In this document: one piece after another, positions 34,566 to 44,482 of the stretch
How positions within the stretch are numbered: the stretch's first letter is position 1
Layout: the number at the start of each line of letters is the position of its first letter
Origin: Nocardiopsis sp. FIRDI 009
GTDB lineage: Bacteria > Actinomycetota > Actinomycetes > Streptosporangiales > Streptosporangiaceae
Length of the DNA: 64,000 nt
Assembly: GCF_003386285.1 (NCBI RefSeq)
Contig: NZ_QPNC01000009.1
Coordinates: 372,001 to 436,000 of the forward strand
Reading direction: 5' to 3'
The notes under the pieces: model-generated
Seen by the model: only the letters and a program-made list of their open reading frames with translations
Database searches by the model: none
Told to the model about the DNA's origin: nothing
Program-made: the position numbers and the translations under genes

Positions 34566-34793
34566 GGAAGGACCCCCTGACGTCGGCGGACTCGGGTCGC
34601 GACCATCCTCGCACCGGCGGCGGCCCAGGACGGGGAGACCGGGCGGGGGCTGGCCCGGGCTTTACCCGCTTCCACGGGGCGCCGGGTGTGCGATGCTGGA
34701 GGTGAGGCGGTGCGGCCGACCACGGCCGACGGGCCGAGGAACGCATGGCCGCACCCGCATCCCCGGCCTGACGACCAGGGAGGAGGACGGACC

Positions 34794-34958
34794 ATGCGCA
34801 CCCGTATCCGCGACGCGGCCCCGCGCTACCCCGATCCGATGCCGCCGGACCCGTTCCCCCCGACACCCGTACCGCCGCCCCCGCCGGACCCGGAGCCCAC
34901 GCCGCCCGGCCCCGTGCCCGAACCACCGGGACCCGAGCCCGAACCCGAACCGGCCTGA
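34794..34958 (+). CDS. Small proline-rich protein
   Basis: 54 residues, mostly Pro, Glu and Asp (PDPFPPTPVPPPPPDPEP). Supported by a good ribosome site (GGGAGGAGG 6 nt upstream of the ATG) and an open frame, but low complexity means coding is not certain. Short predicted basic N-terminus (MRTRIRDAAPRYPD), no membrane segment. Lies between two convergent-facing AKR genes. Confidence 0.45.
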   Translation: MRTRIRDAAPRYPDPMPPDPFPPTPVPPPPPDPEPTPPGPVPEPPGPEPEPEPA

Positions 34959-34983
34959 GCGCGCTGGGCGCATCCGGCACCGG

Positions 34984-35934
34984 TCAGGCGGAGGCCCGCG
35001 TGAGCCGGGCCGCCTGCTCCTCGGTCAGCTCCAGGGTGTGGACCGGGAGCAGGTCCGCCAGCTGGGCCGTGTCGCGCGCGCTCGCGATCGCCGACACCAC
35101 GCCCGGACGGCCGGCCAGCCACGCCAGGGCCACGGCCGCCGGCGACACTCCGTGCTCGGCCGCGACCGAGTCCAGGGCCTCCAGCACGCGTGCGCCGCGC
35201 GGGTCGTCGAGGTAGGTGCGGGCGCTTCCGGCGCGCGGGCTGTCCACGTCCGGGCCGCCGGGTCGGTACTTGCCGGTGAGGAAGCCCCGGGCCAGACCGA
35301 AGTAGGGCAGCAGCGCCAGCCCGCGTTCCCGGGCGAGGGGGACCAGGTCGGTCTCGATGTCGCGTTCCATCAGGTTGTAGTGGGGCTGGACGCACACCGG
35401 CGCGTGCAGGCCGCGGTCCGCGCAGATGTCCAGCCACTCCCGGATCCGGTCCGGGCTGTGGTTGGACAGCCCGATGTACCGGATGACGCCCTCGTCCACC
35501 AGGGACGAGAAGACCTCGGCGCTCTCGGCCAGCGGCGTGTCGGGGTCGTCGAAGTGCGCGTAGTACAGGTCGATGGTCGCCACGCCCAGCCGTTTGAGGG
35601 AGGCGTGGGCGGCGGCCCGGACGTTGTCGCGGGACAGGCCGCGGAACTCCGGGTGCTGGCTCACCTTGGTCGCGATGACCAGGCCGTCGGGACGGCCGCG
35701 GGCGGCCAGCCACGCCCCGATGACGGTCTCCGACTCGCCGCCCCGGTGGCCCTCGGCCCACGCGGAGTAGGAGTCCGCGGTGTCGACGACGGTGCCTCCG
35801 GCCGCCGTGTAGGCGTCCAGGATCCGGAACGAGTCGGCCTCGTCCGCGGTCCAGCCGAAGACGTTGCCGCCCAGGCAGAGCGGGGAGACGTACAGGTCGG
35901 AGCGGCCGAGCCTGCGGAGTCTGGTGTCGTTCAT
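34984..35934 (-). CDS. Aldo/keto reductase
   Basis: 316 residues, NADP-dependent TIM-barrel oxidoreductase. Complete tetrad: Asp and Tyr in VVDTADSYSAWAEG, Lys in VIATKVSQ, His in YYAHFDDPDTPL. Cofactor-site region ASARDTAQLADLL near the C-terminus. Resembles the general YajO/Tas-type AKR group; substrate unknown. Start ATG 35934 preferred over GTG 35940 two codons upstream. Contrast with the Tyr-less paralogue 400 bp away. Confidence 0.9.
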   Translation of the reverse strand: MNDTRLRRLGRSDLYVSPLCLGGNVFGWTADEADSFRILDAYTAAGGTVVDTADSYSAWAEGHRGGESETVIGAWLAARGRPDGLVIATKVSQHPEFRGLSRDNVRAAAHASLKRLGVATIDLYYAHFDDPDTPLAESAEVFSSLVDEGVIRYIGLSNHSPDRIREWLDICADRGLHAPVCVQPHYNLMERDIETDLVPLARERGLALLPYFGLARGFLTGKYRPGGPDVDSPRAGSARTYLDDPRGARVLEALDSVAAEHGVSPAAVALAWLAGRPGVVSAIASARDTAQLADLLPVHTLELTEEQAARLTRASA

Positions 35935-36150
35935 GCTCACCGTGTTCGGGTAGGAGGTTCGGTGGTCGCGGTCAGGTTAGGGCAGTGGGGCCTCGGGCTC
36001 CACGCCTTTTCCCGGGGCTCCTCGTGTCCGGTGGACGGAACGGCCGGAAGCGGCCAACGCGGTCGCGCCGGCCGGTCGGTGCGCTGATACCGGGTGTCGC
36101 ATGGGTACGCTGCCCATGCCCCCAGCCGCACAGCGTCCGTGAGGTTCCCC

Positions 36151-38349
36151 GTGAGTGACGACCAGTTCGACGGCCAGCGCCCCCGAGCCTCCCACGAGGT
36201 CAGCAACCGGGCGGGCGGGGTGTCGGGGAACGGCACACAGGTCCAGGCCGCGACGATCGGGGCGGTCCACTTCCACGGCGGCGGTTCCGAGGCGGCCGCC
36301 GCCGGTTTCGGGCCCTTCGCCCCGCCGCCGTTCGTCGACCGTGAGGGACCGCTCGCACGGTTCCGGAGCGTGGTGGAGGAGGGAGAGGAGTACGCGACCC
36401 TGCTGACCGTGGTCGCCGAACCGGGAGGGGGCGCGAGCGCGTTCGCCCTCAAGGGCCTCTTCGACGCCTACCGGCGCGACCGGGGCCGGTTCCCCGGAGG
36501 GTTCTTCTTCGTCAATCTGTTCAGGGAGAGCACTCCGGTGGCGGTGGGCGAGCTGCTGCGGGCGGCGGGGGTCGACGAGAGGGACGTTCCGGCCACCCAG
36601 GAGGCGCGGGTGCGCCGCCTGCGGCGAACCTACGCGAACCTGGTGCAGGAGGGGCGCCCCTTCGCGGTCCTGGTGGACAGCCCCGCCACGCCGTACGACC
36701 TCCTCCCCTTCGTCGCCACCGGTCCGGGCTGTCTCACCGTGGTCGCCACGTCGGGGGCGCTCGACCCGCGCACCCTGGACCCCGAGGGGCGGGCCCTGAT
36801 CCGCCACACGCGCAAGCGGGGCATCACCCTGGACGGGCTCCCGCCCGCCGACGCCGAACGGATGTTCCTGGCGGAGGCGGGCGTCGACCCGGTCACCCCG
36901 CGCGAGCGGGCGATGGTCGCCGACTTCGTGGCCGGAGCGGACGGCAACCCCGGGCGGATCGCCGACCTCGCCCTGGACGTGGCCATGCGCGCCCTGGGCG
37001 GCGACCCCGACCCCCTGGCGTCGGCGCACCGGGAGCTGGTCGGTCCCGCGACCGTGCCCGGACTCGGCCCCCGGGACCGGGCGGACCTGGGCGGGCTGCC
37101 GGAGGAGCTGCGCGGTCTCGCCGTCGCCCTGGCCCGGCTCCCGGACACCGACCTCGGCGTCGGGATGGTCGCCGACGTGGTGGAACGGGGGGCGGACCCG
37201 GCCCGGGTACGCGAGCGGCTCGACGCTCTGGTGGCGTACCGGGTCCTGGGCCCCGCGAGCGAGGACACGCGCCGGTACCGCTTCGTCTCCGCGGCCCGGC
37301 GGCGCTCCCTGGCCGAGCACGGCGCGGGAGGGGCGGGTGTGCTCCGCGCCGCCCTCACCCACTACTTCGGGCTGGTGCGCGCCGCGCACGACGTGCTGCT
37401 GCCGCACCGGTGGCTCCAGACGGACATCGACGGGTCGAGCGCCTTCCCCGGCGCGGGGCTCCCAGCCGACACCGGGGGCGGCGGACGCGCGGCGGCCGCC
37501 GCCCGCGTACGGGGCCTGCTGGACCCCGAGCGCCGCGCGCTGCGCGCGGTGGTCCTGGCGGCGGTCGAACCCGACGAGCTGCGCGCCGCCGCCGAACTCT
37601 GCGAGGTCGCGTGGGCGTACTGGTTCACCGGCGGATACTTCACCGACGTGGTCGACACCCACTCGGCCCTGTTGGACCGCGCGCTGGGCACCCCGCACGT
37701 CGACCCCGCCCGCCTGGCCCGCCTGTGCGTGCAGTCGTCGATCGCCCACCGGCGCGACGGTGAGCTCGCGCGGGCGCGCGACCGCGCCGAACGCGCCGTG
37801 GAGCTGGCGGAGGGCACCCACCCCCTGGCGGAGTACACCGCCAGGGAGGCGCTCGCCGACGCCGTCTGGGCCGGGGGCGACTCCGCTGCCGCCGCCGACC
37901 GGTTCGCCGAGGCACTGCGGGCCGCCCTGGACATCGAGCCCCGCGACGACCGCGCACTGGGTATCGCCGAGCGCAAGCTGGCCCGGGCCCGGCTCGAACT
38001 GGGCCGCCTGGACGCGGCCGAGGAGCTGCTGATCGGAGCCCTCGGACGGTTCCGCGACGACGACCACCAGAACCTGGCCCGCGTGCGCACCGTCCTGGGC
38101 GAACTGCGCGCCCGCCAGGGGTGCCTGGCACAGGCCCTGGCGGAGTGGGAAAGGGCCGTCCACCACCACACCGTGCTGGGGGACCGGCGCCGTGTGGGGG
38201 ACGTGTACGTCGTCCGGGCGAACGCGCGTGCCGGGTCGGACCCGTCGGCCGCGCGCGCCGACCTGGAGATCGCGCTGGAGTGCTACACGGACGCCGAGGC
38301 CGTGCGGGAGGCGGAGCGGGTGCGGGCCCGCCTGGCGGAGGGGGTCTAG
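36151..38349 (+). CDS. STAND/NB-ARC-like protein with TPR domain, degenerate Walker A
   Basis: 732 residues. The N-terminal SNRAGGVSGNGTQVQAATIG and GAVHFHGG is the tag typical of actinobacterial NB-ARC/TPR signalling proteins. The NTPase region follows (PPFVDREGPLARF ... EGRPFAVLVDSP ... GCLTVVATS), but where a P-loop GxGGxGKT is expected the sequence reads VVAEPGGGASAFALKGL, lacking the Lys and Thr/Ser. A winged-helix-like part and ~6 TPR-like helical pairs (residues ~485-730) complete it. Probably a scaffold or sensor rather than an ATPase. GTG 36151 chosen; GTG 36094 possible. Converges on the next gene with a 4-nt overlap. Confidence 0.8.
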   Translation: MSDDQFDGQRPRASHEVSNRAGGVSGNGTQVQAATIGAVHFHGGGSEAAAAGFGPFAPPPFVDREGPLARFRSVVEEGEEYATLLTVVAEPGGGASAFALKGLFDAYRRDRGRFPGGFFFVNLFRESTPVAVGELLRAAGVDERDVPATQEARVRRLRRTYANLVQEGRPFAVLVDSPATPYDLLPFVATGPGCLTVVATSGALDPRTLDPEGRALIRHTRKRGITLDGLPPADAERMFLAEAGVDPVTPRERAMVADFVAGADGNPGRIADLALDVAMRALGGDPDPLASAHRELVGPATVPGLGPRDRADLGGLPEELRGLAVALARLPDTDLGVGMVADVVERGADPARVRERLDALVAYRVLGPASEDTRRYRFVSAARRRSLAEHGAGGAGVLRAALTHYFGLVRAAHDVLLPHRWLQTDIDGSSAFPGAGLPADTGGGGRAAAAARVRGLLDPERRALRAVVLAAVEPDELRAAAELCEVAWAYWFTGGYFTDVVDTHSALLDRALGTPHVDPARLARLCVQSSIAHRRDGELARARDRAERAVELAEGTHPLAEYTAREALADAVWAGGDSAAAADRFAEALRAALDIEPRDDRALGIAERKLARARLELGRLDAAEELLIGALGRFRDDDHQNLARVRTVLGELRARQGCLAQALAEWERAVHHHTVLGDRRRVGDVYVVRANARAGSDPSAARADLEIALECYTDAEAVREAERVRARLAEGV

Positions 38350-40079
38350 AGGGGCTCGATCCGGACGGTGAGCGTCGCGTCGCCGCAGTGGACGGTGAGG
38401 TCGTCCCGCGGTGGCGTCCCGTCGGCGTGGAGGTGCCACAGGGCCGAGGCGAACACGGTCGGGTCGAACCCGCGGGGGCCGAGGACGTGGCGGAGGCGGT
38501 ACCGCCCACCGTCGCGGGTGGCCGCGAGGCAGTCGTCGCCGTCGGCGAGCGCGGCGACGCGGGCGCGGGGGTGGTCGTCCAGGGCGGCGGAGATCCGCTC
38601 CCACATCGCGCCCTGGGCGGGCCCGCACACGATCACGGTGGCGGTGTCGCGCCAGCGCGCCTGCGGTTCGTCGGTGGCCGCGACCACGTGCGGGCGGTGC
38701 AGGGACAGGCGCCCCGTGGCGACCAGGTCGGCGGGGTGGCGGCGGACGCGGACGCCGTCGGCCGAGCCCTCGACGGTCGCCATCAGCGGTGTGTGGTCGG
38801 GGGCGTCGGGCCAGCCCCGGCGGTGGGGGACGGGTGGCTCGGGCGGTGCGGTGCGCACGTCGCGGGCGGGTTCGGGCAGGTCGAGCAGGGAGTAGAACGT
38901 CGACCGCAGGACCTTGCCCGACTCTCCAGGCAGGGAGGTCAGCAGCCGTGTGGTGGCCTCGAACCGGTCGGGCGTGTGGCGGGCGGCGTCCGCCCGCAGC
39001 TGCGGCAGGAGCGGCCGGTCGGCCCGTAGCCGCGCGGCGCTTCGTCCGAACTCCGCGATGGGCGACTCCGGGGCCATCTCGTGGTGGGGGAAGGCGCCGA
39101 GCATGGTGTGGGCGCCCAGGGCGGCCCCGTAGAACGTGACGGAGCCGTGGTCGCCGATGACGTGGTCGGCGGCCACCAGGGCGGCCTGCCAGCCCTGGCG
39201 GGGAGGCAGCACGCGCAGCCCGGCGCGTTCGCAGTCGGCCAGCCAGGCGCGCACCTGCCAGGGGCCGTGGCCGTGCCAGACGTTGGGGTGCAGGGCGAGC
39301 GCGATCCGGTACTCGTCGACCGGAAGTTCCTCCAGGAGCCGGTTCAGGACGCCCGGCCACGCGCCGAGCAGTGAGGTCGGTCCCCAGGTCGAGCTGACCA
39401 GGACGAGTGCGCGGCCGCCGACCTCCAGGCGGTCGCGGTAGCGGTCACGCCAGGGCAGTCCGGCCAGGATGCGGTCGTAGGTGGGGTCCCCGCCGACGAC
39501 GGCCGAGTCCACCGCCTCGGGGCACGCGGCGTCCAGCCGGTCGAGCTGTTCGGAGTGGGAGAGGACGAGCGTCCCGGGGACCAGGCGGCCGTCCCGGACG
39601 AGGGTCTCCCGGGAGAGGCCGAAGACACCGTTCCCGGCGGAGTCGGATTCCGGGTTTCCCGTTTCCCGTTTCCCGTTTCCCGTTTCCCGTTTCCCGTTTC
39701 CCGTTTCCCGTTTCCCGAGTTTATTGTACCCGGCGCCGTGGGAGAGGACGACGAGCGGGGCCTTGAGGAGGTGCAGGTCGTCGCCGTAGCTCGCGGCGAT
39801 GGCGAGGTCGAATTCCTCCTCCAGCGCCTGCTCCCAGGGCGCGACGACGGCGCCGATGTCCTGGAGGAATTCGGTGACCCCCTCGCGGAAGTTGGAGGTC
39901 CGCGCCCGGGTGAACACGACCTGGACGCGCGGGTCGGATTCCAGCAGGGGCAGGATGTCGAGCAGCCGGGTGAGCGCCGTGACCGTGTGCGCCACCACCA
40001 GGACCCGGCGGCTGTCGGGGGCGGTGGACCACGCGGGGGCCGCCCCGATCGGTACCCGTAGCCGCTCGTCGACCGACAT
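38346..40079 (-). CDS. Glycosyltransferase-like (GT-B/CDP-glycerol transferase-like) protein with heptamer-repeat insert
   Basis: 577 residues. The first ~380 look like a GT-B fold: RRVLVVAHTVTALTRLLDIL, LSHGAGYNKL, ALVLVSSTWGPTSLLG, ALHPNVWHGHGPW and VIGDHGSVTFYGAALG, the last similar to the acceptor/donor region of CDP-glycerol glycerophosphotransferases. This assignment is tentative. Residues ~122-142 are three copies of GKRETGN encoded by nine 7-bp DNA repeats, inserted in a loop after the GAGYNKL motif. The last ~190 residues are of unknown fold. ATG 40079 with GGAGGA upstream. The 3' end overlaps the STAND gene by 4 nt (convergent). Confidence 0.72.
   Translation of the reverse strand: MSVDERLRVPIGAAPAWSTAPDSRRVLVVAHTVTALTRLLDILPLLESDPRVQVVFTRARTSNFREGVTEFLQDIGAVVAPWEQALEEEFDLAIAASYGDDLHLLKAPLVVLSHGAGYNKLGKRETGNGKRETGNGKRETGNPESDSAGNGVFGLSRETLVRDGRLVPGTLVLSHSEQLDRLDAACPEAVDSAVVGGDPTYDRILAGLPWRDRYRDRLEVGGRALVLVSSTWGPTSLLGAWPGVLNRLLEELPVDEYRIALALHPNVWHGHGPWQVRAWLADCERAGLRVLPPRQGWQAALVAADHVIGDHGSVTFYGAALGAHTMLGAFPHHEMAPESPIAEFGRSAARLRADRPLLPQLRADAARHTPDRFEATTRLLTSLPGESGKVLRSTFYSLLDLPEPARDVRTAPPEPPVPHRRGWPDAPDHTPLMATVEGSADGVRVRRHPADLVATGRLSLHRPHVVAATDEPQARWRDTATVIVCGPAQGAMWERISAALDDHPRARVAALADGDDCLAATRDGGRYRLRHVLGPRGFDPTVFASALWHLHADGTPPRDDLTVHCGDATLTVRIEPL
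39654..39716 (-). repeat. Nine perfect 7-bp tandem repeats inside the GT-like gene
   Basis: GTTTCCC (plus strand; GGGAAAC in the sense of the gene) repeated nine times without error, 63 bp. Because 7 is not a multiple of 3, the repeat cycles through all frames and codes GKRETGN three times. A change of one or two units would shift the reading frame. Such simple-sequence tracts are typical of phase-variable contingency genes and are rare in actinomycetes. Confidence 0.93.
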
Positions 40080-40237
40080 GCGTCCTCCGTCCGTTGTGCC
40101 CCACCTGGCGACGGGACAGCGTACCGAAGCGGCGCGCGGGTCGGTCGCCGCGGCCGGGTCGTGTCCGCGCCGCCGATCCGCCGAGACATCCCATGTGTGG
40201 GGCATGCCACGCGCTGAGCTGGGCGGAACGTAATTTC

Positions 40238-40252
40238 CTACCAAAAGGGTGG
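40238..40252. promoter_or_regulatory. 15-bp palindromic operator upstream of metQ-like gene
   Basis: CTACC-N5-GGTGG, in an AT-rich patch about 120 nt before the start. Same architecture as the CTACT-N5-AGTAG element before the sulfonate-type ABC operon at 41607-41621. Likely shared sulfur-regulon operator. Confidence 0.55.
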
Positions 40253-40371
40253 GATAGTCTCTTGTGCGGACGGGTCCACCCACAGCCGGCCCCGGCCCAC
40301 GGGTGTCCGGAGCCCCACCGGCCCCGGCCCCTCCCCTGATCCGCCACCCCACGATCACGAAGGAGCGCACC

Positions 40372-41253
40372 ATGCGCACGACCCCGACCGTCATCGGCGC
40401 CGCAGCCGTCACCCTGGCGCTCGCCGCCTGCGGTGCTCCCAGCGAGCAGGCCGCCAGTGAGGCCGCCGAGGCCGGGGCGCTCCGGATCGGGGTGAGCCCC
40501 GTGCCGCACGGCGACATCCTCGCCTTCATCGACGAGAACCTCGCCGAGGAGGCCGGGCTGGACCTGCGGATCGAGGAGATCTCCGACTACAACACCCCCA
40601 ACGCGGCCCTGGCCGAGGGGGAGCTGGACGCCAACTACTTCCAGCACCGCGCCTTCCTCGCCGAGTGGCAGGAGAACGGCCCCGACGCCGAGTTCGCCTA
40701 CGTCACCGACGTGCACATCGAGCGCCTCGGCCTGTACTCCGAGAGCGTCGAGTCCCTGGAGGACCTGCCCGAGGGCGCCGAGATCGCGGTCCCCAACGAC
40801 CCCGCCAACCTCAACCGCGCCCTGCGCGTCCTGGAGGCCGAGGGTCTGGTGGAGATCGACCCGGAGGCCGGGGAGACCGCCACCGAGAAGGACATCACCG
40901 ACAACCCCGAGGACCTCGTGGTCACCCCGCTGGAGGCCGCCCAGCTGCCGCGCTCCATCGCCGACGTGGACGCCGCGATCGTCAACGGCAACTACGCCAT
41001 CGAGGCCGGGCTGACCGAGGACGCCAACGTCCTGGCCTGGGAGCCGGAGGGTGAGGACTACGTCGAGACCTACGCCAACGGTCTGGTGACCCTGGCGGAG
41101 AACGCCGAGGACGAGCGCATCCTCCAGCTGGTCGAGCTCCTGCACGACGAGCGGGTCCTGGACTACATCGAGCGCACCTGGCAGGGCGTCGTCCTGCCCG
41201 TCGACGCCGACGGCGCGGTCGTCGAGACCGAGGGCGTCGTCGAGACCGAGTAA
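40372..41253 (+). CDS. metQ: MetQ/NlpA-family substrate-binding lipoprotein
   Basis: 293 residues. Lipobox LAAC after a short hydrophobic signal (VIGAAAVTLALAACG), then the NlpA fold: LRIGVSPVPHGDILAFI, SDYNTPNAALAEGELDANYF with FQHRAFL, IAVPNDPANLNRALRVLEAE, and ATEKDITDNPEDL. Binds methionine or a similar amino acid for an ABC importer. No MetN/MetI partner is adjacent, so it must use a transporter elsewhere. AAGGAG before ATG. The same operator-like motif as the ssu-like operon suggests sulfur control. Confidence 0.9.
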   Translation: MRTTPTVIGAAAVTLALAACGAPSEQAASEAAEAGALRIGVSPVPHGDILAFIDENLAEEAGLDLRIEEISDYNTPNAALAEGELDANYFQHRAFLAEWQENGPDAEFAYVTDVHIERLGLYSESVESLEDLPEGAEIAVPNDPANLNRALRVLEAEGLVEIDPEAGETATEKDITDNPEDLVVTPLEAAQLPRSIADVDAAIVNGNYAIEAGLTEDANVLAWEPEGEDYVETYANGLVTLAENAEDERILQLVELLHDERVLDYIERTWQGVVLPVDADGAVVETEGVVETE

Positions 41254-41297
41254 CGACCGCGACGACCGCGCGCGCAGGCGCCCGGAACCGGCGCGGA

Positions 41298-41367
41298 CCG
41301 CCGGACGCGCCGCGTCCGGCGGCGACCCAGCGAGGGTGGCGGAGCTCCCCGGCTCCGCCACCCTCGC
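41298..41367 (+). terminator. Double terminator after metQ
   Basis: Two hairpins in tandem: CCGCCGGACGCG / CGCGTCCGGCGG (41298-41322) and a 16-bp perfect stem GCGAGGGTGGCGGAGC / GCTCCGCCACCCTCGC with 6-nt loop (41330-41367). Nothing recognisable follows until the operator at 41607. Confidence 0.8.
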
Positions 41368-41606
41368 GTCGTGTTCGGGGGCGGTCCCCGTGTTCCGGGC
41401 TGGGTGAGGCGGATCACTCTTTCGGCGGCGCGGGGTGCGCACGGGGCGGGAGAACGCGTTCGGTGGCCGGTGGTCGGGGTGTCGCTCTCGCCAGCTCGGC
41501 TGAACTGCGGTTTTCTTCGAGGGCGGGGTCACTTTGGGTGGCCACCCGGGGTCGTTCGGGCTGGTCGCGGTGTCCGGGGAGACTCCGCGCCCGGCTTCCA
41601 CAAAAC

Positions 41607-41621
41607 CTACTTATTAAGTAG
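41607..41621. promoter_or_regulatory. 15-bp palindromic operator upstream of the ssuA-like operon
   Basis: CTACT-N5-AGTAG, a near-perfect dyad in the only AT-rich part of the 412-bp gap, 45 nt before the start codon and flanked by AAAC and GAGTTT. Likely binding site of a sulfur-responsive regulator (Rrf2-type is possible, by analogy with other Gram-positive sulfur regulons). Confidence 0.6.
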
Positions 41622-41665
41622 AGTTTCATCTGACCTCGACAACGGCCGGAAAGGGGCCTCCTCTC

Positions 41666-42714
41666 ATGCGACCGCCCTCGCGACCGACGGGAGTGCTCGC
41701 GGCCTGCCTGGCCCTGGCCCTGACCGTCACCGGATGCGGGGCGCTCACGGAGGACGACGGCCCCTCCCTGACGCTCGGCTACTTCCCCAACATCACCCAC
41801 GCCCCGGCCATGGTCGGTGTGGAGCGGGGCACCCTGGCCGACGCCCTCGGTGACGGCGTCGTCTTCGACACCCGGGTGTTCAACGCGGGCCCGGACGCGA
41901 TCAACGCCGTCTTCTCCGGGGAGGTCGACGTCGCGTTCGTCGGCCCCAACCCCGCCGTGAACGGCTGGGCCCAGTCCGAGGGGCGGGCGTTGCGCGTCAT
42001 CGCCGGGGCGGCCTCCGGAGGAGCCGGCCTCGTCGTCCGCGACGACATCGAGAGCGTCGACGACCTGCGCGGCGGCACCGTCGCCAGCCCGCAGCTCGGC
42101 AACACCCAGGACGTGGCCCTGCGCTCGTTCGCCGACGCACGGGGGTGGGACGTGGACACGGCCGGAGGCGGCGACCTGTCCATCCTCCCGCAGTCGCCCG
42201 CCGAGATCGTGGACGCCTTCGAACTCGGCGAGATCGACGGCGCCTGGCTGCCCGAACCCCACCTGAGCCGACTGCTCACCCGCGGCGACGCCCACCTGCT
42301 CGTCGACGAGGCCGACACCTGGACCGAGACCGACGGCGCCTTCGTCACCGCCCACCTGGTGGTCGGCTCCGAGTTCCTCGCCCGCGAGCCCGAACTGGTC
42401 GAGGACCTGCTGCGCGGTCACCTGGAGACCGTCGACTGGATCAACGCCCACCCCGACCAGGCCCGACGGGTCACGGGCGACCACCTGGAGGAGATCACCG
42501 GATCCCGGTTGCCGGACGAGGTCGCCGCGGCCGCCTTCGACCGGATCACCTTCACCGTCGACCCCGTGGCCCCGTCGCTGTTCACCGGGGCAGAACGGGC
42601 CGAGGCCGTCGGCCTGCTCGACCCCGTCGACCTGACCGGAATCTACGCCCTGGACCCGCTCGACGGCCTCCTCATCGAGGACGGCCGCGATCCCGTCTCC
42701 GGACTGGAAGGCTG

Positions 42715-42715
<1 letters not shown>
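41666..42715 (+). CDS. ssuA: SsuA/TauA-like substrate-binding lipoprotein
   Basis: 349 residues. Signal with lipobox VTGC; mature protein of the NMT1/SsuA family: LTLGYFPNITHAPAMVGVER, GEVDVAFVGPNPAVNGW, DDLRGGTVASPQLGNTQDVA and IDGAWLPEPHLSRLL. Delivers alkanesulfonates, taurine or a similar anion to the SsuBC-like transporter coded downstream (ATG of ssuB overlaps the stop). The FPNITHA motif is also found in aliphatic sulfonate and nitrate/thiamine-precursor binding proteins, so the ligand is not certain. Confidence 0.87.
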
Positions 42716-43486
<771 letters not shown>

Positions 43487-43494
<8 letters not shown>

Positions 43495-44356
43495 CACCGA
43501 CACCCGGGACCGCCAGGTCCAGGGCCTCGACGCGCTCGAACTCCAGCCCGAGCGCGGCAGACGCGGCGCGGGCGAGGTCGCGCGGCGCGTCTGGTCGGCG
43601 TCCTGGCCCAAGTTGGCCGCCGTGGCCGTGGTCCTGCTCGCCTGGCAGGCGGTCGTGTGGTCCGGATGGCGGTCGGAGTGGGTCTTCCCCGGACCGGACC
43701 GGGTGCTGCCCGTCCTGTTCCGGGAGGTCTCCACCGCGGAGTTCTGGGAGGCCGTGGGCGTCACCATGCGGCGCGCCCTGTCGGGCTTCGCCCTGGCGCT
43801 GGTGGTCGGCGTCCTCGTCGGCCTGGCGGTGGCCCAGGTGCGCCCGCTGCGGGTGGCGATCGGGTCGCTGATCACCGGTCTCCAGACGATGCCGTCCATC
43901 GTGTGGTTCCCGTTCGCGATGCTGCTGTACGGCATCAGCGAGTCGGCGATCATGTTCGTGATCATCCTGGGCGCCGCGCCGTCCATCGCGGGCGGGCTGG
44001 TCTCGGGGATCGACTACGTGGCGCCGTCACTGCTGCGCGCCGGGCAGGTGATGGGGCTCCGGGGGGTCCAGCGGTACCGGCTGCTCATCGTGCCCGCCGC
44101 GCTGCCGATGTTCGTCGGCGGCCTCAAACAGGGCTGGGCCTTCGCCTGGCGGTCGCTGATGGCCGGTGAGCTGCTGGTCATCATCAACCAGCAGAACTCG
44201 ATCGGCTGGGCGCTGAGCCAGGCCCGCCAGCTCAACGACGCCGAGCGCCTGCTGAGCTACGTCATCATCGTGCTGATCGTCGGCATCCTCATCGACGTGT
44301 TCTTCACCTGGGCGGACCGCTCGCTGCGGCGCCGCTGGGGTCTGGCCGCGGCCTGA
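43487..44356 (+). CDS. ssuC: ABC transporter permease, SsuC-like
   Basis: 289 residues, six membrane spans. Conserved cytoplasmic EAA-loop region MGLRGVQRYRLLIVPAALPM and the family motifs TGLQTMPSIVWFPFAMLLYG and KQGWAFAWRSLMAGELLV. Charged N-terminus of ~45 residues before TM1. Last gene of the three-gene operon. Confidence 0.92.
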
Positions 44357-44388
44357 GCCCGTCCCTGCCCCCCGCCCTCTGACGAGAC

Positions 44389-44428
44389 ACGGCCGCCGCC
44401 GCGCGTGATCACGCGCGGCGGCGGCCGT
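44389..44428 (+). terminator. 40-nt perfect palindrome after ssuC
   Basis: Perfect 20-bp inverted repeat with no loop base, centred on TGATCA, arm starting ACGGCCGCCGCCGCGCG. It lies 32 nt after the ssuC stop and 55 nt before the stop of the facing gene, so it should terminate both transcripts. Confidence 0.8.
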
Positions 44429-44482
44429 CGTCGGTTCCCCATGCGCGGCGTGGCCTCCGGCATGGCTTCCGTCGGGACTCGG

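Noticed and set aside
35977..39360. 1127-codon minus-strand frame opposite the STAND gene
   Set aside because: Antisense shadow: the sequence is Arg/Pro/Gly-rich without motifs, while the plus-strand frame has clear family features.
39654..39716. Possible CRISPR array
   Set aside because: Units are 7 bp and contiguous with no spacers; it lies within a coding frame.
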